From JANYHF01 sp031367715 (lineage in GTDB: Bacteria > Pseudomonadota > Alphaproteobacteria > Rhizobiales > Hyphomicrobiaceae): DNA of 52,379 nucleotides. The stretch spans positions 1 through 52,379 of the forward strand of contig JANLQJ010000312.1 of the NCBI GenBank assembly GCA_031367715.1, in the 5' to 3' direction. Under the pieces are notes generated by a model. That model saw only the letters and a program-made list of their open reading frames with translations. It did not search any database and was not told the DNA's origin. This document shows, one piece after another, positions 41,944-50,047 of this stretch. The position numbers were made by a program, and so were the translations under genes. The stretch's first letter is position 1. Every line of letters starts with the position of its first letter.

Positions 41944-43761
41944 CTACGGCTGCGGTGCCGTTGCCCGCTCCAGCCACGCCCGATCATCGGCCTGCAGCAG
42001 CGGCCCGATCTCGGCACGCACGCGCTCGTGATAGGCGTCCAGCCAGGCACATTCCTCCGCAGTCAACATTTCCGCCGCGATCATATTGCGGTCGATCGGC
42101 GCCAGCGTCAGCGTCTCGAAGCTGTGCATCGGCCGCTCGCCGCCCGGGATCGCCGCTGCCTCGCTCACGATCACCAGGTTCTCGATGCGGATGCCATAGG
42201 CGCCGGGCTGGTAGTAGCCGGGTTCGTTCGAGATGATCATGCCAGGTTCCAGCACTGTCATTGCGCTTTTGGAAATGCCTTGCGGCCCTTCGTGAACCGA
42301 GAGATAGCTGCCGATGCCGTGGCCGGTGCCGTGATCGAAATCCAGGCCCGCCGCCCACAGCGCGCGCCGGGCCAGTGGGTCGAGATCGCAGCCGCGCGTA
42401 CCGGCGGGAAAGCGCGCCAGCGTGACGGCGATCATGCCCTTCAGTACCAGCGTAAAGCGCTGGCGAGCCAGTTCGCCCGGATTGCCGATGGCGATCGTGC
42501 GCGTGATGTCGGTGGTGCCGTCCTGGTACTGCCCACCGCTGTCGATCAGGAACACGCTGTCTTGCGCCAGCGCCAGGTTGCTGCGCTGGTTGACCCGGTA
42601 ATGCGGCAGGGCGGCATGCGGTCCAGCCGCCGAGATAGTGTCAAAGCTCAAATCCTTCAGCAGTCCGGTGTCGTGACGAAAGCCCTCGAGCTTGGTGGCA
42701 ACGGCGATCTCGTCGAGCCGGCCCGTCTTGGCCTCCCGATCCAGCCAGGCCAGCAGCTGGCACACCGCGACGGCGTCGCGCAGATGAGCCGCGCGCGCAC
42801 CCAAGAGTTCGACCGGATACTTCTTGGCCTTGGCCAGCTGGCACGGATCAGCGTTGCGCCGGACCGTGGCGCCATGCGCGGTGAGGGTGTCGGCGAACCA
42901 TTTCGACGCCGTATTCGGATCGATGCGCACCTTGGCCTTGGCGGCGCCCAACGACGTCAGCTTTGCGAGCAATGCGTCGGGCGGTGACAAGTCGGCCATC
43001 GCCGCGACCTCCGCGCGACTGCCGTCACCGATCTTGCGCGCATCGATGAACCACTGCGGCCGGCCGCTGGCGGGCACCACGGCAAAGCTGAGCGCAAACG
43101 GCGTATAGCGCAGATCGGAGCCGCGGATGTTGAACAGCCAGGCGATCGAGTCTGGCAGGGTAAGCACAACGGCGTCGTCGCCGGCTTTGGCGAGCGTTGC
43201 CTGCAGGTCAGCGATTTTCCGAATGGCGGCCACGCCGGCGAACACGAGCGGATGCAACGCGATTTTACCCTGCGGCGGCGCGGGCCGGTTGTCCCATACT
43301 GCATCGATGAGATTGTCCGGTACCGGTACCAGCGCAACGCCCGACGGTGCCAGCGTGTTTTCCAGGCTCTCGATCCAGCTCGGTGTGAACAGGCGCGGGT
43401 CGTAGCCGATGGTCGCGCCTTTCTCCGCAGCCTCTGCCAGCCAGGCCGCCAGTTTCTCGCCCGGCACCTGGCGGATCTCGAAGCTGGCGCCGTGCACTTG
43501 TTCGGCCGCCTGCACTGTATAGCGCCCATCCACGAACAGCGCCGCGCGCTTGCTGAGCACGGCGCAGGTGCCTGCCGAGCCGCTGAAGCCGGTCAGCCAG
43601 CGCAGCCGATCGGCACAAGCGGGCACATATTCGCCCTGATGCTCGTCGGCACGCGGCACAAGGTAGCCGGCAAGCTTCCGCGCCACCATCGCCGCGCGCA
43701 GCAGCGCCAACCGCGCTGGGCCGACCGATGGATCGGAGGTATCTTCGAAGGATTGCAGCAT
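41944..43761 (-). CDS. pepP: Aminopeptidase P-family protein (Xaa-Pro aminopeptidase)
   Basis: Cytoplasmic pita-bread metallopeptidase of 605 residues, the long form with two creatinase-like N-terminal domains (about 1-310) before the catalytic domain. Metal ligands are recognisable: FLIDSGGQYQDGTTDITRT (two Asp), HGTGHGIG (His), SNEPGYY (Glu) and GIRIENL (Glu). It removes N-terminal residues preceding proline. It starts 12 bp after prmA on the same strand and is probably co-transcribed. Confidence 0.93.
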   Translation of the reverse strand: MLQSFEDTSDPSVGPARLALLRAAMVARKLAGYLVPRADEHQGEYVPACADRLRWLTGFSGSAGTCAVLSKRAALFVDGRYTVQAAEQVHGASFEIRQVPGEKLAAWLAEAAEKGATIGYDPRLFTPSWIESLENTLAPSGVALVPVPDNLIDAVWDNRPAPPQGKIALHPLVFAGVAAIRKIADLQATLAKAGDDAVVLTLPDSIAWLFNIRGSDLRYTPFALSFAVVPASGRPQWFIDARKIGDGSRAEVAAMADLSPPDALLAKLTSLGAAKAKVRIDPNTASKWFADTLTAHGATVRRNADPCQLAKAKKYPVELLGARAAHLRDAVAVCQLLAWLDREAKTGRLDEIAVATKLEGFRHDTGLLKDLSFDTISAAGPHAALPHYRVNQRSNLALAQDSVFLIDSGGQYQDGTTDITRTIAIGNPGELARQRFTLVLKGMIAVTLARFPAGTRGCDLDPLARRALWAAGLDFDHGTGHGIGSYLSVHEGPQGISKSAMTVLEPGMIISNEPGYYQPGAYGIRIENLVIVSEAAAIPGGERPMHSFETLTLAPIDRNMIAAEMLTAEECAWLDAYHERVRAEIGPLLQADDRAWLERATAPQP

Positions 43762-43773
43762 TTCGACCTCGCC

Positions 43774-44706
43774 TCAACTCGCGCCCGGCGGCCGGCTCCC
43801 CGGTGGGGTTGAGCCAGGCGCCAGCAAGAGAGTCACCCATTCGCCGCGCGTCACACGGTTGATCTCGACGCAACCGATCTTGGTATAGGCATGCAGCACT
43901 TCAGCCGCCTGTTTGTCGAGCAGGCCTGACAAGATGATGCGTCCATCGGGCCGCAGCGCGCGCGTAACGCCGGGCGCGAGGTCCACCAGTGGCCCTGCCA
44001 GAATATTGGCGATGATCAGGTCGAACTGCTGCGTCTCGGCAAGCCTCGGGTGGTCGAGCCCAGTTGCCAGCAGCGCCTCGATGTTGCCGCCAACTCCGTT
44101 CTTGACGCTGTTCTCGGCCGCGATCTCCACCGAGCGGCCATCGATATCGCTGGCCAGGATGCGGGCTGTTGGGACGAGTTTGGCCACCGCAATGGCGAGC
44201 ACGCCGCTGCCGGTGCCCAGATCGAGCACTTGCGATGGCGCCAACATCGGCACCACATGGCTGATGGCGAACAGGCAGCCTTCGGTGCTGCCGTGATGCG
44301 CGGTGCCAAAGGCCTCGCCGGCCTCGATTTCGATGGCGAGCGGATGTCCAACGGCCTGGTCGCGATCGTGCGGGCCGTGGATCAGGAACTTACCGGCGCT
44401 GACTGGCGACAGCAAGGCTTCGACATGGCGTACCCAGTTGGTGACCGGCACCGGCTGGTAGCTCGCTGGAACGAAGTGGGTCAAGCCGGTCAGCAACGGC
44501 TCCAGCGCGGGCCGAGCGGTGGGGCCGTCGAAATACGCCTCGACGCGCCAGTTCAGCGGCCCATCCTCGAAGCGGCTGACCGCGAGCGCTTGCGGTCCCG
44601 ATTCTTCCAGCGCCAACAGAGCCGCCTCAAGCGCGATCGCCCCGGCAGCATCGGTGATAACCGTCAACTTGTGGGTCTGCGGCTGCGGCGCAGCGCCGGT
44701 GCTCAC
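43774..44706 (-). CDS. prmA: Ribosomal protein L11 methyltransferase
   Basis: Trimethylates L11 using S-adenosylmethionine. The 310-residue product has an N-terminal substrate-binding domain and a C-terminal Rossmann methyltransferase with VLDLGTGSGVLAIAVAKL, DIDGRSVEIAAENSVKNGVG and the catalytic-type LIIANILAGPLVDLAP. EAGEAFGTAHHGSTEGCL is diagnostic for PrmA. The start overlaps the DUF3754 stop by four bases, and pepP follows after 12 bp. Confidence 0.94.
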   Translation of the reverse strand: MSTGAAPQPQTHKLTVITDAAGAIALEAALLALEESGPQALAVSRFEDGPLNWRVEAYFDGPTARPALEPLLTGLTHFVPASYQPVPVTNWVRHVEALLSPVSAGKFLIHGPHDRDQAVGHPLAIEIEAGEAFGTAHHGSTEGCLFAISHVVPMLAPSQVLDLGTGSGVLAIAVAKLVPTARILASDIDGRSVEIAAENSVKNGVGGNIEALLATGLDHPRLAETQQFDLIIANILAGPLVDLAPGVTRALRPDGRIILSGLLDKQAAEVLHAYTKIGCVEINRVTRGEWVTLLLAPGSTPPGSRPPGAS

Positions 44707-46214
44707 GCGGTAGCCTCAGTGATCGCAACATCCTCATCGAGCAGGCGCCGGTCCAAACCGGCCGGCTGCAGATAGCCGTCCCACATCGTGTCGTAATGGG
44801 CCAGCGCGGCATCCGGCGCCAACGTGGTCAGCAGCCCGTCGAGCTCCTCGCGCACAATGCCGTCGCGCATCAGCCGACTCAAGGCGTCTTCGGCATCAAA
44901 ATCAACGTCCACCTCGTAATTCTGACGCAGCCAGGACGACAGGTATGTCCGCACGTCGGCGATCTCGTGGCGGTGGATTTTCTCGGTGGCCAGCACCGTG
45001 TAGAGCAGCATCTCCTCCTTCACGTCCTCTTCTTCGGCGCGGTTGGCCAGCAGCGTGAAGGCACTGCGATTGTCGGCCAGGCTATGGAAATACAGGTTCT
45101 GCGCCAGCACCTTCATGTATTGCGTGCGCTGATTGAAGAAGCCCATGATTTGCCGGAACATGATGGTGCCGAGGCCAAACAGGCCCACGATCAGTGCATA
45201 GGGGCTGAACACCGCTGCTGCCAGCACCTTGGTGATGAGCCCGAACAGCCCGATGCCGACGCCACTCGCCGCCGAGCCGCCAATCCGCAGTTTGTCAAGC
45301 TTGGACAACCGCACCTGCGTATTGGGAAACAGCATTTCCAGATCGGCGTGCGGAATGTCCTTGAACAGCTTGATGTAGATCATGCCGCTTTCGATGCCCT
45401 TGGGCAGGGTCGAGCGCGACTTGCGCACGACGCGGGTGGCACGCCAGCGCGGAATCTTGCGCTCCGCCATCAGTTGGGCGATGCGCTCCTCCTCCGGCCA
45501 CAGCTTCAGCAATACGCACAGGCGCTGGTAAATGGGGAAGCGCACCGTCCGCTCGACCAGATAGAGCGTCCAGGGCGAGCGCTGCTGCTCGACGCGGAAA
45601 TCGGTGCCGCGGCGATACAGGATGCATTCCTCGAAATCGGCCAGGTCGACCTTCAGATCGAGCTTGTATTGCGAGCCGCGATTCATCAGCTCGTTCATCT
45701 CGACGCGGGAAACTTCAATGTAGTTGGCCTGTTTCAGGAGCCGGCGCAGGCCTTTGATGAAGCGATGCCGATAGTCGGTGCGCTGGTCATCGGTGAAGTT
45801 GCCGACCCGCAGCAGATCGGTTTCCGAGCTGAACGGCAGATAGGTCTGCTCCAGTTCGTCCAACCGCTCCTTGTAGACGACGTGGCGCCAGGCTGCCAGA
45901 TAGCGGAACAGCCGCCGCACGTTATCGGGCGGCACCGTGCCCCAGGCCCCGCGTGCGACCAGCGTCTCGGCGATCTCGAAGCGCGAGACCGGAATGAAGG
46001 CCTCGGCCTCCCAGGTGGTGTGCTCGGAGGGTGTGATACTGACTTGATTGGCGGTTGCGCCGTCGGCCAGCAAGCCGGCTTTTTTGTCCTTCGCGCTGGA
46101 GGCGCTCAGCTCGCTGTGTGACAGCAGCACCTGCAGCCGCTGCCAAAGGTTGGCTGTCGGACGCCGTTGGCTCACATCGGTGCCACGCCTACCGCTCTCA
46201 AGCACCGACATCAA
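44703..46214 (-). CDS. DUF3754 membrane protein (TMEM143-like)
   Basis: A 503-residue protein of the DUF3754 family, whose eukaryotic relatives include the mitochondrial TMEM143. The N-terminal soluble part includes FIPVSRFEIAETLVARGAWG, LYRRGTDFRVEQQRSPWTLY and YIKLFKDIPHADLEMLFPNT. A pair of membrane helices lies about 335-385 (VGIGLFGLITKVLAAAVFSP, ALIVGLFGLGTIMF). The C-terminal part ends ALAHYDTMWDGYL. Function is not established. It heads a three-gene operon with prmA and pepP. Confidence 0.83.
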   Translation of the reverse strand: MMSVLESGRRGTDVSQRRPTANLWQRLQVLLSHSELSASSAKDKKAGLLADGATANQVSITPSEHTTWEAEAFIPVSRFEIAETLVARGAWGTVPPDNVRRLFRYLAAWRHVVYKERLDELEQTYLPFSSETDLLRVGNFTDDQRTDYRHRFIKGLRRLLKQANYIEVSRVEMNELMNRGSQYKLDLKVDLADFEECILYRRGTDFRVEQQRSPWTLYLVERTVRFPIYQRLCVLLKLWPEEERIAQLMAERKIPRWRATRVVRKSRSTLPKGIESGMIYIKLFKDIPHADLEMLFPNTQVRLSKLDKLRIGGSAASGVGIGLFGLITKVLAAAVFSPYALIVGLFGLGTIMFRQIMGFFNQRTQYMKVLAQNLYFHSLADNRSAFTLLANRAEEEDVKEEMLLYTVLATEKIHRHEIADVRTYLSSWLRQNYEVDVDFDAEDALSRLMRDGIVREELDGLLTTLAPDAALAHYDTMWDGYLQPAGLDRRLLDEDVAITEATA

Positions 46215-46304
46215 GCTACTCCCACTGACCCTCGAGCCCCGACAGGTGCCCCAGGGCTCAACAGTGATGTAGGATCAGGGCGGGACATTGTCGAGCTTGG
46301 ATAG

Positions 46305-46335
46305 AAAAAGGCCCCGCCCGGTAAGGGGCGGGGCC
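46305..46335 (-). terminator. Intrinsic terminator
   Basis: On the minus strand GGCCCCGCCC pairs with GGGCGGGGCC around a short loop and is followed by TTTTT. It lies 74 bp beyond the stop of the TPR gene and closes that transcript before the DUF3754 gene. Confidence 0.85.
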
Positions 46336-46408
46336 TTCGCAACTTGAACCCGGCGATTCCTCTGTCGGGAGCCGGTCGCTGGGCGCGGCTGATGTGACCA
46401 GGAACGTC

Positions 46409-46975
46409 CTAAAGCTGGCCAGCCTGGAACTTCGCGATCTGATCGTTCAGTTCGGTATAGGGTTCGCAGGTCGTGCCGCAGCGATTGGCGATCTCGACCA
46501 ACTGGGCTTTGGCGTTGGTGAGGTCCTTCTTCTGCAAATAGGCCTCGCCAAGATATTCGCGCGTGTTGACCGAGTTCGGGTCGATGGCGAGCGCTTGGGC
46601 GTAGAACGCCATGCCTTCCTCGATCCTGCCGAGCTTGCGGGTCGAATAGCCGATCATGGTCAGGAAGCGCACATCTTTGCTATCGGTGCCGGCGGTCAGG
46701 AATTCGAGCGCGCCTTGATAGTCGCCAGCCTTGGCCAGCTTGTAGCCATTTGCGTACAGTTCCTCATTGTTCATGGCGTGGCCGCCGGCGGCAATGCACG
46801 CCTTCCACTTCGTACTGTCTTTCTTAAGCTTGCTGCAGTCCTGCTGTGGGGCCGCTGTGGAAGCTTTGGGGGTCGGGCTGGGGGACGACCCTGCGGCCAG
46901 CGCCAACGAACTGAACAGCATCACCGCCGCCGATAGCGATGCGCCGAGCGTAAGCGCGAGAATACGGTAGCTCAT
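46409..46975 (-). CDS. Exported TPR protein, unknown role
   Basis: A 188-residue protein with a signal peptide (LALTLGASLSAAVMLFSSLA) and a Pro/Ser/Ala linker. A segment with paired Cys (DCSKLKKDSTKWKAC) follows, then two or three TPR repeats (for example YANGYKLAKAGDYQGALEFL and GMAFYAQALAIDPNSVNTRE). A second Cys pair lies near the end (CGTTC). It is likely periplasmic, with two disulfides. It is monocistronic, with its own terminator. Confidence 0.75.
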   Translation of the reverse strand: MSYRILALTLGASLSAAVMLFSSLALAAGSSPSPTPKASTAAPQQDCSKLKKDSTKWKACIAAGGHAMNNEELYANGYKLAKAGDYQGALEFLTAGTDSKDVRFLTMIGYSTRKLGRIEEGMAFYAQALAIDPNSVNTREYLGEAYLQKKDLTNAKAQLVEIANRCGTTCEPYTELNDQIAKFQAGQL

Positions 46976-47168
46976 GTCAAACCTCCATCGTTGTAAACCT
47001 ACGAAAATCTAGCGCCTTCAGGGCGAGAATGCACGAGGGTTCCGGCAAACGGCAGTGCCGATGCCTTGACCGTCGTGCTAGATGGTGAACGCCGACAGCC
47101 GGAGAATTATTCCAGGTCGTTAGGCCGGGGATATCGAACCGAACAACGTCAGGCCATTGCGAAGCGAC

Positions 47169-47633
47169 ATGAGCAGCACCGCCAGTACCGAGGTTTTCTT
47201 CTATCATCTTGAGCATCGCTCACTGGCAAGTGTGTTGCCTGAGCTGCTGGAACGCACGCTGCAGCGTGGCTGGCGTGCTGTGGTGCAGGTCGGGTCGGAG
47301 GCGCGCATCGAGGCGCTCGACACGCAGCTGTGGACCTATGCCGACGACAGTTTTCTCCCCCATGGCACGGCCCGCGACGGTCACGGCGCCAACCAGCCGA
47401 TCTATCTTACGGCGGGCGACGACAATCCGAATGGCGCCCATGTGCGGTTTCTGGCCGATGGCGCCGATCACGGAGATTTGAGCGGCTATGCCCGCGCCGT
47501 CTTCCTGTTCGACGGCCGCGACGAGACGGCGGTGCAGCGCGCGCGCCAGCAGTGGAAGACTGTCAAGGTGGCGGGTCTGGCAGCGACCTATTGGCAGCAG
47601 AACGACCAGGGCAAATGGCAGAAGAAGGCTTAA
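47169..47633 (+). CDS. holC: DNA polymerase III chi subunit
   Basis: Clamp-loader accessory protein that links SSB to the replisome. The 154-residue product begins MSSTASTEVFFYHLEHRSLA and contains VLPELLERTLQRGWRAVVQV, WTYADDSFLPHGT and PIYLTAGDDNPNGA, all regular for alphaproteobacterial HolC. The tail WKTVKVAGLAATYWQQNDQG is also typical. It converges with coaA, 9 bp apart. holD is not visible. Confidence 0.9.
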   Translation: MSSTASTEVFFYHLEHRSLASVLPELLERTLQRGWRAVVQVGSEARIEALDTQLWTYADDSFLPHGTARDGHGANQPIYLTAGDDNPNGAHVRFLADGADHGDLSGYARAVFLFDGRDETAVQRARQQWKTVKVAGLAATYWQQNDQGKWQKKA

Positions 47634-47642
47634 CGCCAGCCG

Positions 47643-48668
47643 TTACAGCCGCCTGAGATCGATGCGGTCGATCTTGTGGCCGGGGCCCTTGGCCAGGATC
47701 AGATCGGCGCGCGGCCGGGTCGGCAGGATGTTCTCGGTCAGATTGACGAGGTTAATGGAGCGCCAGATATCGAGCGCCTTGGCCCGTGCCTCGGCATCGT
47801 CCAGCAGCGCGTAGCGGCGGAAATAGGCCGCCGGATCGCGGAAGGCGGTCTGACGCAGGCGCAGGAAACGCTTGACGTACCACTCCTCGATCAGCTGGTT
47901 CGGGGCGTCGATGTAAATAGCGAAGTCGAAATAGTCCGAGACAAACGGGCTCGGCTCGCCGCCATCGGTGAATTGCGCCGGTTGCAGCACGTTCAGGCCT
48001 TCGACAATCAGCACGTCGGGACGGTCGATCACCACCGCCTGGCCATCGAGCACGTCGTAGAAGAAATGCGAATAGAGCGGCGCGGCAACATTCGGCCGGC
48101 CAGCCTTAACGTCGTTCAGAAAGGCCAGCAGGCGGTGCGTGTCGTAGCTTTCAGGGAAGCCCTTCTTCTGCATCAGGCCGCGCTGCTCAAGGATGTGATT
48201 TGGCAGCAAGAATCCGTCCGTGGTGATCAGATCGACTCTTCGGTGATCGGGCCAACGGGCGAGTAGCGCCTGCAACACGCGCGCGGTCGTGCTCTTGCCG
48301 ACCGCGACACTTCCCGCGATTCCTATGACGAAGGGCACCTTGCCATCGGCCTTGCTGAAGAACTCCTGGCGCTCGGTGTGCAAGCGCTGCATTGCCTGCA
48401 CCTGCAGGTTGAGCAGGCGTGAGAGCGGGAGGTAGATCTCTTCGACCTCCTTCTTGGACAGCCGTTGCGTCAGGCCGCCGAGCCGCTCGATTTCGGCATC
48501 GTCCAGCGTCATGGGCGTGTCGGCGCGCAGCCGTGCCCAGTCCTTGCGAGTGAAACTCTGATAGGGCGAGAGATCCGTCACAGCCCGGATTGGCGCCTTG
48601 CGCGGCAGCCGGCGCAGCGGCAGCTTGCGCGTTCCACCACTTGTTGTCGCTTTGCGCAGCCGCTTCAT
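47643..48668 (-). CDS. coaA: Type I pantothenate kinase
   Basis: First step of coenzyme A synthesis. The 341-residue enzyme has P-loop GSVAVGKST at 119-127, then DLITTDGFLLPN, GFPESYDTHRLLAFLNDVK, PLYSHFFYDV and DVLIVEGLNVLQ. The N-terminal 25 residues are basic and longer than in E. coli. ATG 48668 is chosen because the family region starts soon after. The upstream divergent region holds a possible LexA box. Confidence 0.94.
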   Translation of the reverse strand: MKRLRKATTSGGTRKLPLRRLPRKAPIRAVTDLSPYQSFTRKDWARLRADTPMTLDDAEIERLGGLTQRLSKKEVEEIYLPLSRLLNLQVQAMQRLHTERQEFFSKADGKVPFVIGIAGSVAVGKSTTARVLQALLARWPDHRRVDLITTDGFLLPNHILEQRGLMQKKGFPESYDTHRLLAFLNDVKAGRPNVAAPLYSHFFYDVLDGQAVVIDRPDVLIVEGLNVLQPAQFTDGGEPSPFVSDYFDFAIYIDAPNQLIEEWYVKRFLRLRQTAFRDPAAYFRRYALLDDAEARAKALDIWRSINLVNLTENILPTRPRADLILAKGPGHKIDRIDLRRL

Positions 48669-48771
48669 GGCGCGGCCTGCCGTGCGCTTCGGGAAAAGTG
48701 GTAAGCGGTTTTACGACGCGAAACGCGACAAGGCTCGAGGCTTGCCAGGGGTAGCCAAGTTCCGACATAAT

Positions 48772-48786
48772 GTTCGCGTAGTGTTC
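48772..48786. promoter_or_regulatory. Possible alphaproteobacterial LexA (SOS) box
   Basis: GTTCGCGTAGTGTTC fits GTTC-N7-GTTC, the direct-repeat LexA site of alphaproteobacteria. It lies in the 200-bp divergent region between coaA and the gene at 48869. About one or two random matches are expected in the window on both strands, so support is positional only. Confidence 0.25.
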
Positions 48787-48868
48787 TCATGTCGGGCTCG
48801 CCGGCTGCGCCTTGCTGCATTGCAGCATCTGGGCTGTCATGGGTCAAGCAGAGTGACATGGTTAGCTT

Positions 48869-49231
48869 ATGTTGGATTTAACGCCCTCGGTAGCTTTGAG
48901 CCCCCAGTCGCTTAGCCCGATTGGTCCGCGCGGCTTGAGCGAAGCCAACGCCATCGATATCTGGATCGCGCGCTGGCTGCACACCCGCCGCAAGGACATT
49001 CTGCTGCGCTACGGTTGCGATCCGCGGCGGCTCTACGACATCTGGGAGGGGCGCAGTTTTCCGCGCAGCCGTGACAAGGCTCTGATCGTTTTTTCCGAAC
49101 GATTTCCGGGGCTTAGTGGAGGCGTCGACACCAGCCTGCACCGCCGCATTCCAAGGCCTGGGCCGCTCCCCGGCCAGCCCATGCTGTTCGACGAGCTACC
49201 TGAGCGGCCTTGCCGGGGCAAGCGCCGCTGA
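48869..49231 (+). CDS. Small conserved-looking protein upstream of hslV
   Basis: A 120-residue, basic, probably cytoplasmic protein with a well-structured middle (AIDIWIARWLHTRRKDILLR, then YGCDPRRLYDIWEGRSFPRS) and a Pro-rich end. I recognise no named domain. The WLHTRRKDILLRYGCDPRRLYDIWEG block has the Trp/Arg pattern of a helical nucleic-acid- or partner-binding segment. It precedes hslV by 46 bp and is probably co-transcribed. Confidence 0.65.
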   Translation: MLDLTPSVALSPQSLSPIGPRGLSEANAIDIWIARWLHTRRKDILLRYGCDPRRLYDIWEGRSFPRSRDKALIVFSERFPGLSGGVDTSLHRRIPRPGPLPGQPMLFDELPERPCRGKRR

Positions 49232-49277
49232 CTATGTGTTGGGCAGGCATTTTGCCCGCACCGGAAGCAGCAGTCTC

Positions 49278-49838
49278 ATGGCCGATCGCGATTCTCCCTT
49301 TGGCATCTGGCACGGCACCACCATCCTGACGGTCCGCAAGGGCGGCAAGGTGGTGGTCGCGGGCGACGGCCAGGTGAGTCTGGGCCAGACTGTCATCAAG
49401 GCCAACGCCAGGAAGGTCCGAACGCTCGGAAAAGGCGGCGTTATTGGCGGATTTGCCGGCTCCACGGCGGATGCGTTCACCTTGTTCGAGCGCCTAGAGG
49501 GCAAGCTTGAGCAGTATCCCGATCAGCTCACCCGCGCCTGCGTGGAACTGGCCAAGGACTGGCGCACCGACCGCTATTTGCGCCGCCTGGAAGCCATGAT
49601 GCTGGTGGCGGACGCCAGGGTATCGCTGGTCCTCACCGGCACCGGCGATGTGCTGGAGCCCGAAGGCGGCATCATGGGCATCGGCTCGGGTGGCAACTAT
49701 GCTTTGGCGGCGGCGCGCGCGCTGATGGACACGCCAGCCAGCGCCGAGGAGATTGCCCGCAAAGCCATGAGCATCGCGGCGCAGATTTGTGTGTATACAA
49801 ATAGCAATGTGGTGGTGGAGCAACTCGACGCCATTTGA
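49278..49838 (+). CDS. hslV: ATP-dependent protease proteolytic subunit HslV
   Basis: Threonine peptidase that forms the dodecameric core of the HslUV protease. In the 186-residue precursor the propeptide MADRDSPFGIWHG is removed to expose Thr14 of TTILTVRKGG. The conserved blocks AGDGQVSLGQTVIKANARKV, GGFAGSTADAFTLFERLE and IGSGGNYALAAARALMD are complete. ATG 49278 is preferred over a longer open frame that begins inside the preceding gene. The ATPase gene hslU does not follow: 49839-50047 is non-coding. Confidence 0.94.
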   Translation: MADRDSPFGIWHGTTILTVRKGGKVVVAGDGQVSLGQTVIKANARKVRTLGKGGVIGGFAGSTADAFTLFERLEGKLEQYPDQLTRACVELAKDWRTDRYLRRLEAMMLVADARVSLVLTGTGDVLEPEGGIMGIGSGGNYALAAARALMDTPASAEEIARKAMSIAAQICVYTNSNVVVEQLDAI

Positions 49839-49954
49839 CGATGTTTATGTGTATGCAGAATGTCGTGCATGACCTTGTCATGGCCTGCCATGGCCCAGTC
49901 ACAGTCCTGTTGTTGCCGTCGTCGGTCCAGGGAAATGCGGGAACATGAAGTAAT

Positions 49955-50027
49955 GGGACCATATACCTATTTCTCAACGATGGAGACGCCTTCGAACACG
50001 TCAGCTGAGAAATAGGTGTACTGTCCC
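49955..50027. repeat. Inverted repeat element between hslV and the oxygenase gene
   Basis: ACCTATTTCTCA (49965-49976) and TGAGAAATAGGT (50006-50017) are perfect complements, flanked by GGGAC (49955-49959) and GTCCC (50023-50027), also complementary, with an unpaired five-base step between. The AAATAGGTGTACTGTCCCC end resembles dispersed REP-like repeats known in other genomes. It separates hslV from the oxygenase gene. Confidence 0.65.
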
Positions 50028-50047
50028 CGTCTTGCAGGAGCCCGCCC

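Noticed and set aside
44796..46121. Long open frame antisense to the DUF3754 gene (441 codons)
   Set aside because: Same antisense pattern, no domain, and fully covered by a recognisable protein on the other strand.
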